From positions 111,532 through 175,531 of the forward strand of contig NZ_JAMHFY010000009.1 of assembly GCF_023897015.1 (NCBI RefSeq): a stretch of 64,000 nt of DNA, in the 5' to 3' direction. A program made the translations under genes and the position numbers. Source of the DNA: Desulfosporosinus nitroreducens (lineage in GTDB: Bacteria; Bacillota; Desulfitobacteriia; Desulfitobacteriales; Desulfitobacteriaceae). The notes beneath the pieces were generated by a model. It worked only from the letters and a program-made list of their open reading frames with translations. It was not told the DNA's origin and searched no databases. Positions 61,230 through 64,000 of this stretch are shown here, piece by piece (within the stretch, counting starts at the first letter, position 1; each line of letters begins with the position of its first letter).

Positions 61230-61716
61230 AAAGACAAAATATGCAGGACGAAAGAGTTTCAGCACAGCGCCGTAAAATAAATAGTGAAGCATACGGCATT
61301 TTAATGATAGTGCTTCTCGCATCAATACTCGTACAACAATCTTTACTAAACGCTCCGTTTGAGCAATATGCCGCTGAGTTCATATGTTTTTTTGGAATGT
61401 CCATTTACATGATAGTACGATACATGACGCTCGGACTTAACATATACGGCGAAGGAAAACGGGCAAAAAGCATTCCTTTGGTGAACAGTATAGTAGCCGG
61501 AATTACAGTAACGGCGATTAACGGCGTTTTAAACTATACAAGATACGCAGAACACTATAAGGAGGATGGTATAGGCTTTTTATCGCTGCGTTGGTGGTTA
61601 CTTTTATCAGCGCAACCGTCTTCGTTTTTGTTTTAATGTCGTGCCTTAATTATCTGAACAAGAAAAAACAAGCGAAAATTCAAAAGCAATTGGATGAAGA
61701 TGAGCAAAACGAATAG
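61226..61716 (+). pseudogene. DUF6773-type membrane protein, frameshifted
   Basis: After MKRQNMQDERVSAQRRKINS come two hydrophobic segments (GILMIVLLASILVQQSLL, AAEFICFFGMSIYMIV) and a third; at about 61575-61585 (GGCTTTTTATCG) the frame slips by one. The correct continuation is LFIAALVVTFISATVFVFVL and MSCLNYLNKKKQAKIQKQLD, ending at 61716; the unshifted frame stops at 61636. Either a real loss of the C-terminal helix or a T-run sequencing error. GGGAGG upstream. Confidence 0.7.
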
Positions 61717-61767
61717 CTGTGCTATAACCTCTTTATGTTAGGCTTGCCATTATAATTATTCTCACAG

Positions 61768-61814
61768 AAAAGGAGGCGCCTTTTGAACTGCATCCAGTTC
61801 TTTAGGCGCCTCCT
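61768..61814 (-). terminator. terminator of HicB-like module, copy 2
   Basis: AAGGAGGCGCC / GGCGCCTCCTT perfect 11-bp stem; minus side TTTTC. Confidence 0.7.
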
Positions 61815-62165
61815 TCTTCATCGTCTTCATTCCCGAACACTTCAGATAAATCATGTGTGTTTTCAGGCAGCATGTCAATTCTCAGCTTCTTCCTTAATAC
61901 CTCCCGCATGTCCTGCGCAGAAATCGGCCTGCCTTTTTTCCCCAATTGGGAGCCAGCGGGAAACCCCATGGCTTTTCTGGCGAATTTGGGACGGTACATG
62001 TAACCGTACTCCTGCAGATCGGCCGCTACCTGAACAACGACAGCGTCAGCCGCGATTTCCCAGCCTGAAGTATCCGAAGCTTCGGGGATGTGCTCATGCC
62101 CTCTGTCCATCATACATAAATGAAACCCCAGCCTGGGCCCGGCCCAGTAATAAGCCTGGGGCGGA
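61802..62165 (-). pseudogene. HicB-like antitoxin, N-terminally deleted copy
   Basis: Matches the HicB-like gene at 47.1 kb from AYYWAGPRLGFHLCMMD on, with an intact C-terminus (FARKAMGFPAGSQLGKKGRP, QDMREVLRKKLRIDMLPE). The first 37 residues, which hold the DLPGC core, are replaced by the terminator repeat at 62145-62248. Comparison shows the 47-kb copy has a frameshift instead. Confidence 0.7.
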
Positions 62166-62248
62166 TCGAATAGGGAAGAAACCCGCTGCTCTTCAAAGAG
62201 TTCAGCGGGCTTCTTCTTTATTGTCATTATCCTATTCAAGATATTAAA
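62145..62248. repeat. repeat with terminator hairpin, copy 2
   Basis: Same as 48640-48762; hairpin GAAGAAACCCGCTG / CAGCGGGCTTCTTC at 62175-62216. Confidence 0.7.
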
Positions 62249-62279
62249 GTGGTGCCTTTGATATTCCGAGTACCTCGCT

Positions 62280-62416
62280 TCCGCCATGATGGCGAAAGTA
62301 CGCAATACTCCGGTTGCCCATTGTCGAAACTGCGTTGCTCTGAGTGAATTCACCCTATAACCAACTGAAATGATGGCGTCGAGGTTATAGACTAAAACAT
62401 CTCTTCTAACTTCTCT
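62280..62416 (-). pseudogene. RhuM-family virulence protein fragment
   Basis: Minus strand reads EVRRDVLVYNLDAIISVGYR, VNSLRATQFRQWATGVLRTF, AIMAEARY: the conserved core of RhuM-like proteins (YNLD-x-II-x-VGYRV-x-S-x-R-x-TQFR-x-WAT). Both ends are missing. Confidence 0.7.
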
Positions 62417-62546
62417 ATTTCCCTCTTTTTGAACTATCCGGTTTTTTTACTCACAACTTAGCCAACTAAACGGCTGGCATAAGCCCATATTATCATTTGC
62501 GTATATTCTCCATAGGACGTCTGCGGGGTACATCCAACACCTACTA
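62417..62546. other. gene-free stretch
   Basis: No feature recognised. Confidence 0.3.
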
Positions 62547-62569
62547 AAAAAGAGCCTTTCGGCTCTTAA
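62547..62569 (-). terminator. terminator of small Cys protein gene
   Basis: Minus strand AAGAGCC-GAAA-GGCTCTTTTTTAG; overlaps the gene's stop. Confidence 0.8.
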
Positions 62570-62781
62570 TAATATTTATATTGATCAGATTTCAATAAAC
62601 ATTTTTTATCACTTATTTTTTCGCAGTATTCAAACATTTTCCTTCCACCAGTACCTGGAATTTCTACGTAACATGCGCTACACTTATATACTGTCTTTAA
62701 AACAGTATCCTTATCCTTTTCGTCTCTGAATTCTTTCCACACATCAATTTGAACGTCCTTATTTAATAGATCGCAATACAT
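62566..62781 (-). CDS. small Cys-containing protein, unknown
   Basis: 71 residues: MYCDLLNKDVQIDVWKEFRD, VYKCSACYVEIPGTGGRKMF. CSAC and scattered Cys suggest a zinc site. Excellent ribosome site GGGAGGGAG before the ATG and a terminator at the end, so it is a real gene. Family not recognised. Confidence 0.6.
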   Translation of the reverse strand: MYCDLLNKDVQIDVWKEFRDEKDKDTVLKTVYKCSACYVEIPGTGGRKMFEYCEKISDKKCLLKSDQYKYY

Positions 62782-62881
62782 ATATCTCCCTCCCTTTCAA
62801 CTTATCTCTTCGACAAAAGGAAGAATTATCCTGCCCATTAATTACATCATTTTGAAATATATGTTATGTAACGTATAACAG

Positions 62882-62929
62882 AGGAATATAGGTTTTGCAG
62901 GCCTCTGCCTTACCACTTGGTATGCTACC
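62882..62929 (-). pseudogene. tRNA-Cys remnant
   Basis: Minus strand GGTAGCATACCAAGTGGTAA then GGCAGAGGCCTGCAAAACCT: the D arm and anticodon arm (loop CTGCAAA, GCA anticodon) of tRNA-Cys. The T arm and 3' acceptor strand are missing, so it is a fragment. Confidence 0.7.
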
Positions 62930-62937
62930 AGACTGAG

Positions 62938-63013
62938 TGGTGCCTCAGGACGGAATCGAACCGCCGACACGGGGATTTTCAGTCCCCTGCTCTACCGACT
63001 GAGCTACCGAGGC
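62938..63013 (-). tRNA. tRNA-Phe (GAA)
   Basis: Anticodon loop CTGAAAA in a GGGGA/TCCCC stem; acceptor GCCTCGG / CTGAGGC with one G-U pair; CCA encoded. Looks functional. Confidence 0.9.
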
Positions 63014-63028
63014 AAATATTATAAATAA

Positions 63029-63117
63029 TGGCGGAGGGGGTGGGATTCGAACCCACTGCTCCTTACGAAGTCACTGGTTTTCTAGACCAGCTCCTTAAAC
63101 CACTCGAACACCCCTCC
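63029..63117 (-). tRNA. tRNA-Ser with AGA anticodon
   Basis: Long variable arm (CTTC-GTAA-GGAG) and GGAGGGG/CCCCTCC acceptor identify Ser. The loop reads CTAGAAA, giving AGA at 34-36 where Bacillota usually have TGA or GGA. CCA encoded. Confidence 0.8.
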
Positions 63118-63125
63118 AAGTATGA

Positions 63126-63201
63126 TGGCGACCCCGATCGGACTTGAACCGACGATCTCCTGCGTGACAGGCAGGCATGTTAACCACTACACCACGGGGC
63201 C
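63126..63201 (-). tRNA. tRNA-Asp (GTC)
   Basis: Loop CTGTCAC in a CCTGC/GCAGG stem; GGCCCCG/CGGGGTC acceptor; CCA encoded. Confidence 0.9.
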
Positions 63202-63206
63202 ATGAT

Positions 63207-63282
<76 letters not shown>

Positions 63283-63290
63283 TTGTTTTT

Positions 63291-63366
63291 TGGTGACCCG
63301 TACGGGATTCGAACCCGTGTAACCGCCGTGAAAGGGCGGTGTCTTAGACCGCTTGACCAACGGGCC
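63291..63366 (-). tRNA. tRNA-Glu (TTC)
   Basis: Loop CTTTCAC in a CCGCC/GGCGG stem; CCA encoded; standard arms. Confidence 0.9.
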
Positions 63367-63377
63367 AGATAAGAGAT

Positions 63378-63451
63378 TGGCAGGGGATGCAGGAGTTGAA
63401 CCCACACTAACAGTTTTGGAGACTGCTGTTCTACCATTAAACTAATCCCCT
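63378..63451 (-). tRNA. tRNA-Trp (CCA)
   Basis: Loop CTCCAAA gives CCA at 34-36; AGGGGAT/ATCCCCT acceptor with G73. The anticodon is the normal UGG reader, so it would not decode the UGA codons found in two genes of this window. Confidence 0.85.
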
Positions 63452-63457
63452 ATGTAT

Positions 63458-63538
63458 TGGGGTGGATAATGGGACTTGAATGAACCCACGAGTGCCGGAA
63501 CCACAACCCGGTGCGTTAACCACTTCGCCATATCCACC
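63458..63538 (-). tRNA. tRNA-His (GTG) with a 4-base T-loop duplication
   Basis: Loop TTGTGGT gives GTG; G-1 pairs with C73. The T arm reads GTGGG-TTCATTCAAGT-CCCAT: TTCA is duplicated, making an 11-base loop where 7 is invariant. Probably non-functional unless a sequencing error. Confidence 0.75.
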
Positions 63539-63539
63539 A

Positions 63540-63614
<75 letters not shown>

Positions 63615-63623
63615 AAATTTTTT

Positions 63624-63700
63624 TGGTGGGCCATCCGCGACTCGAACGCGGGACACCCTGATTAAAAGTCAGGTGCTCTAGCCGACTGAGCTAATGGCCC
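63624..63700 (-). tRNA. tRNA-Lys (TTT)
   Basis: Loop CTTTTAA in a CCTGA/TCAGG stem; GGGCCAT/ATGGCCC acceptor; CCA encoded. Confidence 0.9.
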
Positions 63701-63739
63701 GTTTTGGCTGGGGTGCTTGGCGACACCCAATTATATATA

Positions 63740-63815
63740 TTAAGCCTGAGCTACGAGCGCAGAATATATCACCAAACCTCACGCTTATCAGGCGTGCGCT
63801 CTCTGCAAATTACCC
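63740..63815 (-). pseudogene. tRNA-Ile(GAT) remnant and a second tRNA fragment
   Basis: GAGCGCACGCCTGATAAGCG TGAGG keeps the tRNA-Ile anticodon arm (loop CTGATAA, 63781-63795), but the D arm and T arm are unreadable. At 63740-63758 the minus strand shows GCTCGTAGCTCAGG, a D-arm fragment of another tRNA. Confidence 0.65.
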
Positions 63816-63837
63816 TTGTTTTTCTCTAAATAAGGAC

Positions 63838-63867
63838 ACAAAAGGAGCTACCATTAAGGTAGCCTCT
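63838..63867 (-). terminator. terminator between 5S fragment and tRNA array
   Basis: GAGGCTACC / GGTAGCTCC stem with a TTAAT loop, followed on the minus strand by TTTTGTG. Confidence 0.65.
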
Positions 63868-63876
63868 TGCTTGGTT

Positions 63877-63932
63877 TACCTGGCGATGACCTACTTTCCC
63901 AAGAGCTATGCTCCAAGTATCCTTGGCCCTGG
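63877..63932 (-). pseudogene. 5S rRNA 3' fragment
   Basis: Minus strand CCAGGGCCAAGGATACTTGG ... GGTCATCGCCAGG is the 3' half of 5S rRNA. The preceding 60 bases (63933-64000) are not 5S but a palindromic stretch GCGAAAGGCTC/GCCTTTCG of unknown origin, so the rRNA gene is truncated or joined to foreign sequence. Confidence 0.7.
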
Positions 63933-64000
63933 AACGAAAGGCGGATGAGCCTTTCGCCACACTGCGACTTGTAACGCTCTCTCCTGCAGTGTGGATTCTT

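Overview
The window reads as chromosome of an anaerobic, endospore-forming Firmicute, most likely Peptococcaceae (Desulfosporosinus / Desulfitobacterium type). This is inferred from the moderate G+C, strong AGGAGG ribosome sites and Bacillota-type small spore and surface proteins. It is also suggested by a Ni-CO dehydrogenase under sigma-54 control, a cytosolic aryl-sulfate sulfotransferase, TTG/GTG starts and a Bacillota-type 5S/tRNA block. No assignment was made by database search.

Layout. 1-7 kb: a thioredoxin reductase (running off the left edge), thioredoxin and aryl-sulfate sulfotransferase on the minus strand, divergent from a LysR regulator and an SLC13-type transporter. 7-13 kb: a decayed DUF429 gene, a PIN-toxin module, XRE repressors (one with a TGA where Trp is expected), a MarR regulator with three operators beside a decayed MATE pump, and an ECF sigma factor fused to a sensor-like domain. 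13-20 kb: the first of three copies of a type I toxin-antitoxin cassette, a lipoprotein, a PcrA-type helicase with a candidate SOS box, DUF5131, and a broken partial copy of the helicase. 20-25 kb: a sigma-54 activator, a -24/-12 promoter, a CO dehydrogenase with a His-rich N-terminus, and an HPP membrane protein. 25-32 kb: an EamA exporter with a divergent MocR regulator, a dead IS110, then small one-gene units separated by palindromic attC-like elements, one next to a group II intron remnant, then a patchwork of fragments copied from elsewhere in the window.

32-48 kb: an ABC-F gene behind a leader ORF and attenuator, a BlaI/BlaR1 pair (BlaR1 frameshifted), a YVTN-repeat protein, a Tn554-type TnpC relic abutting TerD, panB behind a structured leader, toxin cassette copy 2, a sigma-54-controlled iron alcohol dehydrogenase with its PAS-type activator, and a DUF3102-HicB module in decay. 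48-58 kb: small proteins typical of spore-formers, including four-helix copper-binding proteins, YjcZ-like Gly-rich membrane peptides, DUF1540, Met-rich peptides and two DUF421 proteins. 58-64 kb: toxin cassette copy 3, a truncated RCC1/CWB2 surface protein, a second antitoxin built on the same leader as the PIN module, a frameshifted DUF6773 gene with its XRE regulator, a second HicB fragment, a RhuM fragment, and a minus-strand tRNA array behind a truncated 5S rRNA, several members of which are damaged.

Three themes stand out. First, two separate sigma-54 units (CO dehydrogenase and alcohol dehydrogenase) each have a dedicated activator and a recognisable -24/-12 promoter. Second, premature-termination control is likely ahead of the ABC-F and panB genes. 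Third, there is an unusual density of duplicated, truncated and frameshifted fragments, including homologous pieces repeated at distant places. This indicates active gene decay and rearrangement; some of the single-base lesions could be sequencing errors.
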